Shown piece after piece: positions 33,766 through 43,468 of a stretch of 63,804 nucleotides of DNA. The stretch is from Bacteroidota bacterium (lineage in GTDB: Bacteria; Bacteroidota; Bacteroidia; Chitinophagales; Chitinophagaceae), in NCBI GenBank assembly GCA_013286315.1, contig JABDFX010000009.1, forward strand, positions 347 to 64,150, written 5' to 3'. Position 1 is the first letter of the stretch. Every line of letters starts with the position of its first letter. The notes under the pieces are model-generated. The model searched no databases. It saw nothing but the letters and a program-made list of their open reading frames with translations, and was not told the origin of the DNA. Both the position numbers and the translations under genes were made by a program.

Positions 33766-34986
33766 ATGGACAATTGCTTTAAGAGAATAGAATTATTTAA
33801 TCAGGGCCGCATTCCGGATATGCTGCGGGTGAAATATAAACTGATGGAGGGAGATACCTTCCGTTTCTTCAGGGGATCCAATCATTTGTTTTTTGAAGAT
33901 CTTGCCGGTAATAATCCCTTACCGCCTTCACCGATTTCCTGGCTTTGCGGGGATCTTCATTTGGAAAACTTCGGCAGTTTCAAAGGGGACAACAGATTGG
34001 TTTATTTTGATATGAACGATTTTGACGATGCCCTGCTCGGCCCGGCCGTTTATGATGTGGCACGGCTGGTTTGCAGCCTATTCATTGCATTCGAATCTCT
34101 GAAAATTGAAGAGGATAAAGCGATCAACATGGGAAAACTGTTTCTGAAGATTTATTCAGAAACCCTGGAGAAAGGTAAAGCGCGTTATATTGAGCCACAA
34201 ACTGCCAAAGGCATTGTATACAAATTTCTTTCTGTTGTTAGTAAACGAAAAGACAAACAGATACTCAGGAAAAGAACAGTCAGAAAAAAAGACAGCATAG
34301 CCATTTTGCTCGCACATCCCCGTCATTTCGCTTTAGATGCCGGATTAAAAAAGGAATTAATTACTTACCTGAACGATTGGTTACAAAATAACAGTTATAC
34401 GCCTTATAATTTTGATGTTCAGGATGTCGCTTTTCGCATGGCCGGTACCGGTAGTCTGGGTTTGAAAAGATATCTCTTTCTGTTACAAAGCAAAAACCGG
34501 GAAAGTAAACACATGTTGATGGAGATGAAACAATCAGTTGAGCCGGCCCCCAAGAAATATATTAAGATGCAGCAACCGCAATGGGTATCAGAGTCAGAAC
34601 GTGTGGTGAATATTCAGCAGCGGATGCAAAATATACCACCGGCTTTACTGAGTTTCAGCGATTTCAGAAACGAGTCCTATATGATCCAGGAAATGCAACC
34701 AACTAAGGACAGTTTTAATTTTAAACTGGTCAGGGACGCTTACCGGGACTTATACCAGGTTATCCACGACATGGGTCTATTAACGGCCTCCGCACAAATA
34801 AGAAGTTCGGGCTGGAAAGGAGCTTCTGTAGTAGATGAGCTAAGTGCTTTTGGCGGAAATAAACAATGGCAGGATTCAGTCCTTGATTTTGCCAGGATAT
34901 ATAGCCAGATCGTTAAGAAAGATTATTTGGAATTTTGCCAGGCAATGAAAGACACAAAAGCCCAAAGCCTAAAGCCCAAAGCCTAA
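33766..34986 (+). CDS. DUF2252-family protein (kinase-like fold)
   Basis: 406 residues. The DUF2252 pattern is clear: FRFFRGSNHLFFEDL, SWLCGDLHLENFG (HxxN catalytic-loop-like) and YFDMNDFDDALLGPAVYDVARL (metal-binding Asp-rich loop), with RLVCSL continuing. This places it in the aminoglycoside-phosphotransferase-like kinase clan. Substrate unknown. The C-terminal residues (AQSLKPKA) and the stop are read from a heptamer array (AAAGCCTA units), so the end of the protein has drifted. It stands alone. Confidence 0.9.
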   Translation: MDNCFKRIELFNQGRIPDMLRVKYKLMEGDTFRFFRGSNHLFFEDLAGNNPLPPSPISWLCGDLHLENFGSFKGDNRLVYFDMNDFDDALLGPAVYDVARLVCSLFIAFESLKIEEDKAINMGKLFLKIYSETLEKGKARYIEPQTAKGIVYKFLSVVSKRKDKQILRKRTVRKKDSIAILLAHPRHFALDAGLKKELITYLNDWLQNNSYTPYNFDVQDVAFRMAGTGSLGLKRYLFLLQSKNRESKHMLMEMKQSVEPAPKKYIKMQQPQWVSESERVVNIQQRMQNIPPALLSFSDFRNESYMIQEMQPTKDSFNFKLVRDAYRDLYQVIHDMGLLTASAQIRSSGWKGASVVDELSAFGGNKQWQDSVLDFARIYSQIVKKDYLEFCQAMKDTKAQSLKPKA

Positions 34987-35073
34987 AAGCCTAAAGCCAA
35001 ACTATATCACATAGCGTAACGCCAAACTATATCACATAGCGTTAAGCGTTACGCATTAGGCGTTAGGCTTAAG
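34957..35073. repeat. Heptamer array with 25-bp duplication after the DUF2252 gene
   Basis: Starts with AAAGCCC/AAAGCCT units that still encode the end of the DUF2252 protein, then a 25-bp tandem pair (34996-35020 and 35021-35045, GCCAAACTATATCACATAGCG core), then GCGTTAA and GGCGTTA units to 35073. The stretch to the permease start at 35204 holds nothing else I can call. Confidence 0.85.
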
Positions 35074-35203
35074 TGAACAGTCGCTGCATCAGAAACGAAC
35101 AGTATTTTCCTGATTCATTTTTAAATAATTGATTTATAGAGATATAATTCATGGCATTTTATTGGCTGGAAAGCGTAGAGCTTCACGGATCAATCCATCG
35201 CAC

Positions 35204-37618
35204 ATGCTAAAAAATTATTTGCTGATAGCCTTCAGGCAATTTACAAGGCATAAAATGTTTTCTGCGCTCAACGTATTTTGCCTGGCAATAGGTATTAGTT
35301 TTTGCATGCTGATCGGACAGTATATAGTTCACGAAACCCTGGTCAATTCAATCTATAAAGATGTACATCAGCAATATTTCCTGAAAAGCGAATGGAAATC
35401 GAAGAACACAGGTCCCGACATGACGACGGTCGGTGCATTGGTCAAGGCATTGAAACGAAATTATTCTAACCTTGTTTCGGATTGTTACCGGTTCAATCCG
35501 GTAGTAAATGTCGTATCTGCTGCTGATAAACATTTCAGGGAAGACGTCTCCATCGGAGATACCAACCTGGTCTCGATGTATGGCCTTCCGCTCCTGTACG
35601 GAAATCCGAATAAGGCATTTGCAGATATTCATTCTGCCGTGATCACGGAGCCTTTTGCCATGAAATTGTTCGGTGAAAAAAACGTCATTAATAAAGTCAT
35701 CACTTTTACCAATTTGTCGGGCAGAACGACTGATTATAAGGTCTCCGCTGTACTAAAGGCCCTTCCATATAATACGATCAGCAATGCCTATGCAGATGCA
35801 CACTATGGTTATGCCATGTATATCCCTTTCGAAGGCAATCAGTATTATCCGTCGGGTACCGGCGAAGATTCATGGAATGATTTCTATACGGTGAGTTTTG
35901 TAAAATTACAACCAGGTATTCAGTCCCGGCAACTGGATGCGCCGATAAAAAAATTATTGACGCAAAATGCACCGGAGAATATCAGTAAGAATATGTCGAT
36001 TCACCTTGAACCGCTGGATACTTATTATCTGAATTCGAACGGTGGTACTGTCTCCAAAACGCTCTCTATTTTAACATGGGTGGCGCTGGGTATATTATTT
36101 CTGGCGGTCATCAACTTTGTGAATATCATGATCGGCACATCTTCTTACCGTATCAAAGAAATCGGGTTGAGGAAAGTGTTTGGCGGTCGCAGGAAAGAAT
36201 TGATCTTTCAGTACATTGTTGAATCCATCATGTTAACCCTGTTTGCTGCTCTCCTGTCATTGTTATTTTATTCCATCTTCCGTCCGCTTTTTAATGACAT
36301 ATTGAATACCACACTTTCGCCGTTGAATGGTTTTCACTTCGCGGAATGGACAGCGATCGCGCTGGTTGTTCTGATTGTCGGAAGCCTGGCGGGTGCATAT
36401 CCGGCTTTTATATTGAGCGGATCGGAGATGGTCAGCTCTGTGAAAGGGAAACTGGAAGGCATTGAGCGCGGCATGTGGATGCGGAAATCACTTCTGACAG
36501 CACAATTTACCATCGCGATCGGGGTTTTTATTTTTTCTATGATATTGTCAAGGCAGGTTAACTATTTTTTTAACAATGACCTCGGGTATAACAAGGACAG
36601 ACTGATGGTTATCGTGGCTTTTCCAAAACAATGGGACTCCGCAGGGGTAGCGAAGATGGAATCCGTTCGGAATGGCCTGCTTAGTGAAAGCGTAATAAAA
36701 GACGCCTCTGTTTCATTCGATATTCCTGAAAGAACGCCTCCCAACCGGTTAGCTGTAAATCCGGAAGGCAGAAAGGATAATGATCCTCTGAGTGTTGAAG
36801 CCATCACAGTCGACGAGAAATACGCGTCTACCTATGGCATGCAATTAAAAGAAGGAAAATTTTTTAGCAACCAAACAGGCGCTTTTGTGGCTGACGAAAC
36901 GGTTATCAATGAGTCGGCAATGAAAAGTTTTGGCTGGAAGACGGCGATCGGAAAAAAGATCCGGTTTACCGCCGGGGGCCCGGACGTTGTTGTAGCCGGC
37001 GTGGTAAAAGATTTTCATCTGACGAGCATGCAGGAACCCATAGAACCATTGGTCTTTTTCCAGGTAAAAGCCAGCAGAGCCTTCAGGTTCATAACGGTAA
37101 AATTGGGACCTGGTGATCTGGCTAATTCTATCGAGCGTGTAAGGACCCGGTGGAAGGAAATATCACCGACCGCTCCCTTTGAATTTACATTTATGGATGA
37201 GAAACTTCAATCCATGTATCGATCAGAACTTCAACTGAAAAAAGCATCGGGTATAGCAACCGGACTGATGATATTAATTATACTATTTGGCATATTTGGG
37301 GTGTTGGCCCTCGCGCTCACCAGGCGGACAAAGGAAATTGCTGTCAGAAAAGTACTGGGTGCAGAGATTCATCATATCATTACACTATTTATAAAACAAT
37401 ATGCCGCACTGCTGCTGATTTCCAATCTGATTGCCTGGCCGTTGACTTTTTATTTTTGTAACAGGTGGTTACAACAATATGCTTACCGGGTGAACCAGCC
37501 AATGAGCATGTATTTTATGGCCGGGATTTTTATCACATTCATTGCTTTTATACTGATTACATTGCAATGCCTGAAGGTTGCGTTGTCAAATCCCGTTAGG
37601 AGTCTGAAGGCGGAATAA
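35204..37618 (+). CDS. FtsX-like/MacB-type ABC permease, lone
   Basis: About 804 residues from ATG 35204 (MLKNYLLIAFRQFTRHK); the frame extends to a TTG at 35129, less likely. The MacB-type plan has an N-terminal helix (ALNVFCLAIGISFCMLIG), a large extracytoplasmic domain, three helices with the FtsX signature (EIGLRKVFGGRRKELIFQYI), then a second copy of the whole plan and a C-terminal FtsX block (EIAVRKVLGAEIHHIITLFI). No ATPase gene is adjacent. These permeases are used in export or envelope stress. A similar gene lies 1.3 kb further on the other strand. Confidence 0.93.
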   Translation: MLKNYLLIAFRQFTRHKMFSALNVFCLAIGISFCMLIGQYIVHETLVNSIYKDVHQQYFLKSEWKSKNTGPDMTTVGALVKALKRNYSNLVSDCYRFNPVVNVVSAADKHFREDVSIGDTNLVSMYGLPLLYGNPNKAFADIHSAVITEPFAMKLFGEKNVINKVITFTNLSGRTTDYKVSAVLKALPYNTISNAYADAHYGYAMYIPFEGNQYYPSGTGEDSWNDFYTVSFVKLQPGIQSRQLDAPIKKLLTQNAPENISKNMSIHLEPLDTYYLNSNGGTVSKTLSILTWVALGILFLAVINFVNIMIGTSSYRIKEIGLRKVFGGRRKELIFQYIVESIMLTLFAALLSLLFYSIFRPLFNDILNTTLSPLNGFHFAEWTAIALVVLIVGSLAGAYPAFILSGSEMVSSVKGKLEGIERGMWMRKSLLTAQFTIAIGVFIFSMILSRQVNYFFNNDLGYNKDRLMVIVAFPKQWDSAGVAKMESVRNGLLSESVIKDASVSFDIPERTPPNRLAVNPEGRKDNDPLSVEAITVDEKYASTYGMQLKEGKFFSNQTGAFVADETVINESAMKSFGWKTAIGKKIRFTAGGPDVVVAGVVKDFHLTSMQEPIEPLVFFQVKASRAFRFITVKLGPGDLANSIERVRTRWKEISPTAPFEFTFMDEKLQSMYRSELQLKKASGIATGLMILIILFGIFGVLALALTRRTKEIAVRKVLGAEIHHIITLFIKQYAALLLISNLIAWPLTFYFCNRWLQQYAYRVNQPMSMYFMAGIFITFIAFILITLQCLKVALSNPVRSLKAE

Positions 37619-37626
37619 TTTACACC

Positions 37627-37746
37627 CAACGCCTAACGCCTTACGCTTAAAGCCTCAAGCTTCAAGCCTCCTGCCTCCTGCCTCCCGCCTCCTGCCTCCT
37701 GCCTCCTGCCTCCCGCCTCCCGCCTCCTGCCTCCCGCCTCAGGCTT
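37627..37746. repeat. Mixed heptamer array between permease and DsbA-like genes
   Basis: On the plus strand it begins AACGCCT, AACGCCT, TACGCTT, AAGCCTC-like units next to the permease stop and turns into about 13 GCCTCCY units ending at GCCTCAGGC. The second part, read on the minus strand, is GAGGCGGGAGGCAGG right after the DsbA-like stop. The array thus joins two gene ends and shows the two heptamer classes can sit in one array. Confidence 0.9.
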
Positions 37747-38290
37747 TAGTTTTTGAAGCAGCGTTCTTCGAAATTGCCTTGTCGATCGCCTGGGTTAATG
37801 AATCATAATCGTATGAGTCATCATATTTAATGCCGTTAATATAGAAAGAAGGAGTTCCATTCACGCCGCTCATGATCCCGCTTTCAAATTGATCTTCCAC
37901 TTTCTTGAACATCTTTGGATCCCTGAAATCGTGTTCGAAGGTTTTCATATCCAACTTCAGCGACTCGGCCAGCTGAAGTAACATTTCCAATCCCAACAAA
38001 TGCTGGTTCTCAAAAATCAGGGCATGCATTTGCCAGAATTTACCCTGGTTGGCAGCCGCTTCTGAAGCCACGGCCGCTGCCTGCGCAAAGGGATGAGCTT
38101 CTGCCAGCGGAAAATGCCGGAATACAAAAGCCATCTTTTCTTTGTAATCTTTTACGATCTGTTTGACAATCGGATAAGCGGCACCACAATGCGGACATTG
38201 AAAATCGCCGTATTCAACTAATATCACATGAGCGCGAGGGTCTCCTTTCATATGATCCTGTTCACTGACAGGAGGTTTTAATTTTGCCAT
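37739..38290 (-). CDS. DsbA-like thioredoxin-fold oxidoreductase (no signal peptide)
   Basis: 183 residues. VEYGDFQCPHCGAAYP contains the CPHC motif of DsbA-family enzymes, followed by the helical insertion (PFAQAAAVASEAAANQG) and the cis-Pro loop GVNGTPSFYINGIKYD. No N-terminal signal is seen, so it acts in the cytoplasm, unlike classical DsbA. The peroxiredoxin gene lies 5 bp upstream in the same direction; they are probably co-expressed and share thiol redox chemistry. The last residues (SKTKA) and the stop come from the adjacent heptamer array. Confidence 0.9.
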   Translation of the reverse strand: MAKLKPPVSEQDHMKGDPRAHVILVEYGDFQCPHCGAAYPIVKQIVKDYKEKMAFVFRHFPLAEAHPFAQAAAVASEAAANQGKFWQMHALIFENQHLLGLEMLLQLAESLKLDMKTFEHDFRDPKMFKKVEDQFESGIMSGVNGTPSFYINGIKYDDSYDYDSLTQAIDKAISKNAASKTKA

Positions 38291-38295
38291 AATAA

Positions 38296-38760
38296 TTATT
38301 TTTTTGAACTGATCATTTCAAGAGCGTCTAAAATGCCATCGGCACCCGGATTGATACCTACGGGTGAAAGATAATTCCAGCGAATGATTCCTTCAGCATC
38401 CAACACAAAAAGCGCCCTTTCACTTTGGCCCTTTTTTTCGTCATAAACACCATAGAGTTTTGAAACAGCACCCTTGGGTTCGAAATCGGCAAGTAATGTA
38501 AAATGTAATTTTCTCGCTTCACGGAAAGCCGCATGACACCATTTTCCATCCACTGAAATACCCAGTATATCCGCATTGTACTTATTGAAATAATGGAGCA
38601 TCTCGTTGTATAATGACATCTGGTCCCCGCAAACCGGACTCCAGTCAGCCGGATAAAACGTGAGAATTACATTTTTACCTTTCAACTCACTAAGCGAAAA
38701 TTTTTGATCGGGCGTCGCATTTAACCGAAAATCCGGCGCGGCAGTATTGACATCCAGCAT
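38296..38760 (-). CDS. Peroxiredoxin (AhpC/TSA type)
   Basis: 154 residues. LDVNTAAPDFRLNATPDQKFSLSEL then ILTFYPADWSPVCGDQMSLY, where Cys in PVCGDQ is the peroxidatic cysteine (normally TxxC; here SPVC). GKWCHAAFREARKLHFTLLADF carries a second Cys that may serve as resolving residue. RWNYLSPVG is the family Arg region. It reduces peroxides via thiol. It starts 5 bp from the DsbA-like gene. Start ATG at 38760 is preceded by no strong SD. Confidence 0.93.
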   Translation of the reverse strand: MLDVNTAAPDFRLNATPDQKFSLSELKGKNVILTFYPADWSPVCGDQMSLYNEMLHYFNKYNADILGISVDGKWCHAAFREARKLHFTLLADFEPKGAVSKLYGVYDEKKGQSERALFVLDAEGIIRWNYLSPVGINPGADGILDALEMISSKK

Positions 38761-38837
38761 CTGTAAATTATTTGTATTTCGAAATGCAAAGATAATTAAA
38801 GCATCATACCACCGGAAATTTCTATCCTCTCACGAAA

Positions 38838-38933
38838 AAGCCTAATGTTTAAGGCTAAGGCTTAAGGCTAAGGCCAAGGTTTAAGGTTTAAAGCATCGTT
38901 AAGCGTTACGCGTTACGCGTTAAGCTTAAAGGG
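38838..38933. repeat. Heptamer array after the second permease gene
   Basis: On the minus strand, 4 bp after the permease stop: AAGCTTAACGCGTAACGC then AACGCTTAACG, then a run of degenerate CCTTAAG/GCCTTAG units up to 38838. The array lies between the permease end and the peroxiredoxin start. Confidence 0.85.
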
Positions 38934-38935
38934 AG

Positions 38936-41344
38936 TTATTCTGTCTTCAGACTTGCAACCGGGTTTGCAACAGACGCTTTGATTGCCCGGAAACTGATTG
39001 TAAGGAGTGCGATAAAAACAGCCGTAAGTCCCGAAAGCGGGAAGACCCATATATTTATTTTTATACGATAGGCAAAATCCTGCAACCAGCTGTTCATTGC
39101 CCACCAGGTGAAGGGAATTGATAAAATAAAAGCCGCACCAACCAGGTAAAGGAAATCTTTTGTCACCAGTACGATCAACTGTCTTATAGAAGCCCCCAAT
39201 ACCTTTCGTATACCAATTTCCTTTGTTCTTTGTTCGGTAACGAATGCGGCCAGGCCGAATAATCCCAGGCTGGCAATTAAAATGGCGATGATCGTAAACG
39301 AAGTAAATATTTGGCCTGTACTCTGTTCCGCGGCATACAAAGAGGCGAAATTTTCATCGAGGAATTGATAGGTAAAAGTGCCGTCCGGATGATAGGAATT
39401 CCATTTCTTTTTTAAATCATCGATATACGATTTTACATCTCCTGGTTTTAATTTGATGATCAGGCCACCATAATTTTTGCCAAGCAACATCATCAGCGGG
39501 GCGATTTTTTGTTTTAGCGAAGCATAATGAAAATCAGCTACCACACCCACCACTTTATATTCCTGTTGTCCCGAACGGACGATAGACCGGCCCAGGGGAT
39601 TTAATCCGGACCATCCCAATTGTCGAACGGCCGCTTCATTAATCAGAACAGCAGAAGAATCTGTTGCAAATTCTTTCGAAAAATCCCTTCCCTGTGCAAT
39701 CGGTATATTCAGTGTTTGCAGAAAATCATAATCGATATGATAAATATTTGAGTGAATTTCGACTCCGTTACCATTTTCATTTTTAGGAAATATTTCAGTT
39801 CCGTCCATATTAACTGAACCGGGAACAGATCTTGCGATGCTTGCAGACACGACCCGGGTATCCCGTATCAAATCCTCTTTGAAAGCGTCCTGAGTACTTC
39901 CTAACAGATAAGCATCTGGTAAGTACAGGACCCGTTCCTTATCATAGCCAAGCTTTTTGTTCTGCATATAATGCAGTTGCTGATAAACAATGATCGTTGC
40001 TATAATTAATGTGATAGAAACGAAAAATTGAAATATCACCAATCCGTTACGCAAAATATTTTTTCCGGTTCCGTGTGAAGACGATCCTTTTAACACTTTA
40101 ATTGTATTGAAGGAAGAAAGAAAAAATGAAGGATAGATACCTGCCAGTATACCAACCAAAATGCTGAGTAACAGGATGACCGAAACAGAATTAAAATCGA
40201 AAAAAAATGAAAATGAAATGTTTTTACCCGAGACATGATTGAAATAAGGCAATAGCATGAAAACTAAAATATAGGCACAAATCATAGAAAGAAATGTGAG
40301 TAGAACGGACTCGGTCAGGAATTGAAAGATCAATTGTTTTTTCAGCGAGCCTATGACTTTACGGATGCCCACTTCCCTGGCTCTTTTCGCTGCGCTGGCG
40401 GTGGAGAGATTTGTGAAATTTATACAGGCCAGCAGTAAAATGAATATGGCCAGGGCCGCAAAAATATACACATAGTGGATATCGCCGTTGGGTTCCAATT
40501 CATATTTGGTATTGGAATGCAGGTGTATATCACCCAGTGGTTCGAGCGAAAAAAGGAAACTGCCGACGGATTTTTGCGCTTCAACCAGGCTGACACCCAT
40601 ATCATGTTGAATTTCCGGAACTACATATTTGGCTACCAACTGCGGAAATTTTGCTTCCAGTTTTTCGGGATCCGCATGATCGTTCAGTTGTATATAGGTA
40701 AAGTAGCCGATATTACTCCAGGTTAAATGGGAAGGATGAAATGAAGAAAGACTGAGAAATGCATCAAAATGAAAATGAGAGTTATCAGGAATTTTATCCA
40801 AAACACCCGTTATTTTAAACACATTATTTTTCCCGACCAACAACGATTTACCCAGAGCCTGTCCTTTTCCAAAATATTTATTCGCAAAAGATTTTGAAAC
40901 AACGATACTGTTCGGATCTATTAATGCCATTGAGATGTCGCCTTCAATAAGGGGAATAGAAAATACCTGCAGAAAATTAGAATCTGCATAGGCCAGATGT
41001 TCTTCCTTAAATTGTCTTTCGTCATATTTAAGAAAAGCCGGTCCGCTTGGCGTGAGCCTGGTAAAAGATTTTACTTCCGGGAAGGCCTTTTTGATACCAG
41101 GTCCAACGCCTAGATCTACATTTGGATATACAGCCACATCACCATTTCCAATGGTTGATAGTTTTATCCTATAAATATTTTTTGCATCAGCCGGGTATTT
41201 ATCGTAGTTCAGTTCATTGTAAACAAAAGAAGCGATCAGCATAAAACTGGTTAATCCGATCGCCAGACCGAAGATGTTGATAAAAGAAAAGGCTTTATTT
41301 TTTTTGAGATTCCGGACCGCAATTTTGACAAAATTCTTTATCAT
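38936..41344 (-). CDS. FtsX-like/MacB-type ABC permease, lone, beside a LytTR system
   Basis: 802 residues. N-terminal helix (NIFGLAIGLTSFMLIASFVYN), periplasmic core (DYDFLQTLNIPIAQGRDF), FtsX signature in the middle (REVGIRKVIGSLKKQLIFQFL) and again at the end (EIGIRKVLGASIRQLIVLVT). It pairs with the gene at 35204 by length and architecture. No ATPase is nearby. It lies 179 bp downstream of a LytTR regulator in the same direction, with an inverted repeat at 41372-41406 in the gap; the LytTR system may control it. Confidence 0.93.
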   Translation of the reverse strand: MIKNFVKIAVRNLKKNKAFSFINIFGLAIGLTSFMLIASFVYNELNYDKYPADAKNIYRIKLSTIGNGDVAVYPNVDLGVGPGIKKAFPEVKSFTRLTPSGPAFLKYDERQFKEEHLAYADSNFLQVFSIPLIEGDISMALIDPNSIVVSKSFANKYFGKGQALGKSLLVGKNNVFKITGVLDKIPDNSHFHFDAFLSLSSFHPSHLTWSNIGYFTYIQLNDHADPEKLEAKFPQLVAKYVVPEIQHDMGVSLVEAQKSVGSFLFSLEPLGDIHLHSNTKYELEPNGDIHYVYIFAALAIFILLLACINFTNLSTASAAKRAREVGIRKVIGSLKKQLIFQFLTESVLLTFLSMICAYILVFMLLPYFNHVSGKNISFSFFFDFNSVSVILLLSILVGILAGIYPSFFLSSFNTIKVLKGSSSHGTGKNILRNGLVIFQFFVSITLIIATIIVYQQLHYMQNKKLGYDKERVLYLPDAYLLGSTQDAFKEDLIRDTRVVSASIARSVPGSVNMDGTEIFPKNENGNGVEIHSNIYHIDYDFLQTLNIPIAQGRDFSKEFATDSSAVLINEAAVRQLGWSGLNPLGRSIVRSGQQEYKVVGVVADFHYASLKQKIAPLMMLLGKNYGGLIIKLKPGDVKSYIDDLKKKWNSYHPDGTFTYQFLDENFASLYAAEQSTGQIFTSFTIIAILIASLGLFGLAAFVTEQRTKEIGIRKVLGASIRQLIVLVTKDFLYLVGAAFILSIPFTWWAMNSWLQDFAYRIKINIWVFPLSGLTAVFIALLTISFRAIKASVANPVASLKTE

Positions 41345-41371
41345 AGCCCAAATCCATCAAGACGGGTGCCG

Positions 41372-41406
41372 TTCATATATTGAAATGATATTCAATTATA
41401 TATGAA
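41372..41406 (-). promoter_or_regulatory. Inverted repeat before the permease gene
   Basis: TTCATATATTGAA (41372-41384) and TTCAATTATATATGAA (41391-41406) form an imperfect dyad about 30-60 bp upstream of the permease ATG (minus strand). LytTR-family proteins bind AT-rich direct or inverted elements, and the regulator gene is just upstream, so this is a candidate target. No binding evidence. Confidence 0.45.
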
Positions 41407-41523
41407 TCAAATATCAATTGCTACTGTCCGGATCCGATACATGGATCGTGCGATCGTAAGGCATCCTATCCTTGTGTTACAGAAATGACTTGACTGACAG
41501 GTTCAGATTCTATGCTGAAGGGC

Positions 41524-42303
41524 TCAGATGGATTTATTGTTTTTAATTTCTTTATGTCCGTTGGAAGTAACATACGAATTACTCTGGAGCAGCTTGTTTA
41601 CGTTTTGTTTGAATAAACGGCCGATCGGTAAACTCTTATTTCTTATATAAATAATATCCGCGTTATAAGATTCAATCTTATGAATGGAAACGATGAATGA
41701 TCGGTGAATACGAATAAAACCGTCTTTGGGCAATGTTTCCTCCAGGGAAGAAATCAGGTGTTTGGTAATAATTGTCTTTGTGTTTGTAATGATCTTTATA
41801 TAATCACTGAACCCTTCGATATAAAGAATGTCATTTAAAAGGACTTTTACCATTTTACGGTCGACCCTGAAATATAAACAGGATGGCGAAGATTCTGATA
41901 TCGGATCATTTAAATGATTGACCGATTCCGGGGCATTGAAATTTGTTTGAAGAACCTTATTTACCGCTTTTAAAAATCGTTCAAAGGAAATGGGTTTTAA
42001 TAAATAGTCGACCGCATCCAGTTCAAATCCCTCGATGGCATATTTTCTAAAAGCGGTGGTAAAAATGATTTTTGGAGCTTTTTTCAAAGTGCGTATAAAA
42101 TCAGTTCCCATGATCTGCGGCATCTGGATATCCAGGAAAATGAGATCCACAGGGAATTTCTGGAGGAGTTGCAATGCCTGGACGGCATTTTCGCAACTAC
42201 CCACGAGTTCCAGGTTTTCCACCGAACCGATATATTTTTTTAATATCGATAATGCCAGGGGTTCGTCGTCTACAGCAAGACAGACTATTTTTTTGTTAAG
42301 CAT
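41524..42303 (-). CDS. LytTR-family response regulator
   Basis: 259 residues. Receiver 1-120: CLAVDDEPLALSIL, acceptor Asp in LIFLDIQMPQIMGTDF, FTTAFRKYAIEGFELDAVDYLLKPISF (Lys). LytTR DNA-binding domain about 145-250: LYFRVDRKMVKVLLNDILYIEGFSDYIKI, TLPKDGFIRIHRSFIVSIHKI, a strong match. It overlaps the kinase gene by 8 bp (start inside its end), so the two are translationally linked. It likely controls the downstream FtsX-like permease gene. Confidence 0.96.
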   Translation of the reverse strand: MLNKKIVCLAVDDEPLALSILKKYIGSVENLELVGSCENAVQALQLLQKFPVDLIFLDIQMPQIMGTDFIRTLKKAPKIIFTTAFRKYAIEGFELDAVDYLLKPISFERFLKAVNKVLQTNFNAPESVNHLNDPISESSPSCLYFRVDRKMVKVLLNDILYIEGFSDYIKIITNTKTIITKHLISSLEETLPKDGFIRIHRSFIVSIHKIESYNADIIYIRNKSLPIGRLFKQNVNKLLQSNSYVTSNGHKEIKNNKSI

Positions 42304-43468
42304 ACACGGGGATATTTTTATTGGTTAAAATGGAATTTTCCTTCTGTTCTGGTTTTTGTTTTCCCAGAAATATTTTCATCGAGACTGTAAATATTTCATT
42401 GATCGAATGAAATTGGAGCAGGTGCTTTTCAGGATAAAGAATTTGTAATCTTTTCCTGACATTCTTCAAACCGATTTTTACGCGTCCTGCATCGGACTCC
42501 AGGAAAGGATAGATATTATTTGTCAGTTTAAAATCCAGCCATTCATTCTCCGTGGAAATATACAAATGGATCCTGGCCTTGTCCAGGGTCTTGCTGGCTC
42601 CATGTTTAAAACTATTTTCAACAAATGGTATCATCAGCAGAGGAGCGATGAACAGATCGCTTTCCGGATTATGATGTATGTTGACGGTCATTTCCAACCT
42701 GTCTCCATACCTTATTTTTTCAAGCCCGATATAATCCAATAGCATTTTAATTTCATTGCTCAGGGGAACGATGGACCTGTTTCCCTCATTCGTCATATAT
42801 AAAACCATCCCTGATAATTCATTCAAAACTGTGATTGCCTTGGGTGAGTCATCGAGCATCAGGGAATAAATATTATTGAGCGTGTTAAAAAGAAAATGAG
42901 GATGTACCTGCGCTTTTAAAAGCTGCAATTCGGCCTGGGAGTTTTGGTAAATCAGAATTTCATTTTCACGTTCTTTTTTGAACCAGCTCTTGTAATATTT
43001 GACCGCCAGGATCAGACTCAACGAAACAAGAGTACCGGTGCAATGAAGATTGCTGTATATAGAGAAGTACTGAGTTTGGAATAAGTTCAATGGCTTGACG
43101 TTCGGGAGATCTAAAAAAATCGGCGAACTACGATCGGACCAGATGTACAGGTAATCATAGTACGTTATACAATAAAAGGCAACAATAAATATACCCGTTA
43201 CAAAGGCAAACTTTTTAAACTTTCTTTTTTGAAAGAAGGCAGGCATGATCAGGTAAATAAACGGGTAACAAAAAAGTATCTGTAATAAGACCCGGTTTGC
43301 TGAAACACACAATTGATAAATAATAAAATGGTTCATGCCGATTTCATCCGGACTCTGATTTCTCAATTGCGTGCACGATAAATATAAAAACCAGCAAAGC
43401 CAGAAGATGGAGTGCCGGCTCCATCTTGCGTTACGCTCACTGGAAAATATGAAATCATGCATCGTCAT
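42296..43468 (-). CDS. LytS-type sensor histidine kinase
   Basis: 390 residues. An N-terminal membrane sensor with about four helices (FWLCWFLYLSC, RVLLQILFCYPFIYLIMP, KFAFVTGIFIVAFYCITYY, LVSLSLILAVKYY), then the PF06580 kinase: LLKAQVHPHFLFNTLNNIYS with phospho-acceptor His191, N-box LLMIPFVENSFKHG, and VKIGLKNVRKRLQILY (G-box). All catalytic parts look intact. Its start overlaps the end of the pseudokinase gene by 4 bp (ATGA). Partner is the LytTR regulator. Signal unknown. Confidence 0.95.
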   Translation of the reverse strand: MTMHDFIFSSERNARWSRHSIFWLCWFLYLSCTQLRNQSPDEIGMNHFIIYQLCVSANRVLLQILFCYPFIYLIMPAFFQKRKFKKFAFVTGIFIVAFYCITYYDYLYIWSDRSSPIFLDLPNVKPLNLFQTQYFSIYSNLHCTGTLVSLSLILAVKYYKSWFKKERENEILIYQNSQAELQLLKAQVHPHFLFNTLNNIYSLMLDDSPKAITVLNELSGMVLYMTNEGNRSIVPLSNEIKMLLDYIGLEKIRYGDRLEMTVNIHHNPESDLFIAPLLMIPFVENSFKHGASKTLDKARIHLYISTENEWLDFKLTNNIYPFLESDAGRVKIGLKNVRKRLQILYPEKHLLQFHSINEIFTVSMKIFLGKQKPEQKENSILTNKNIPVYA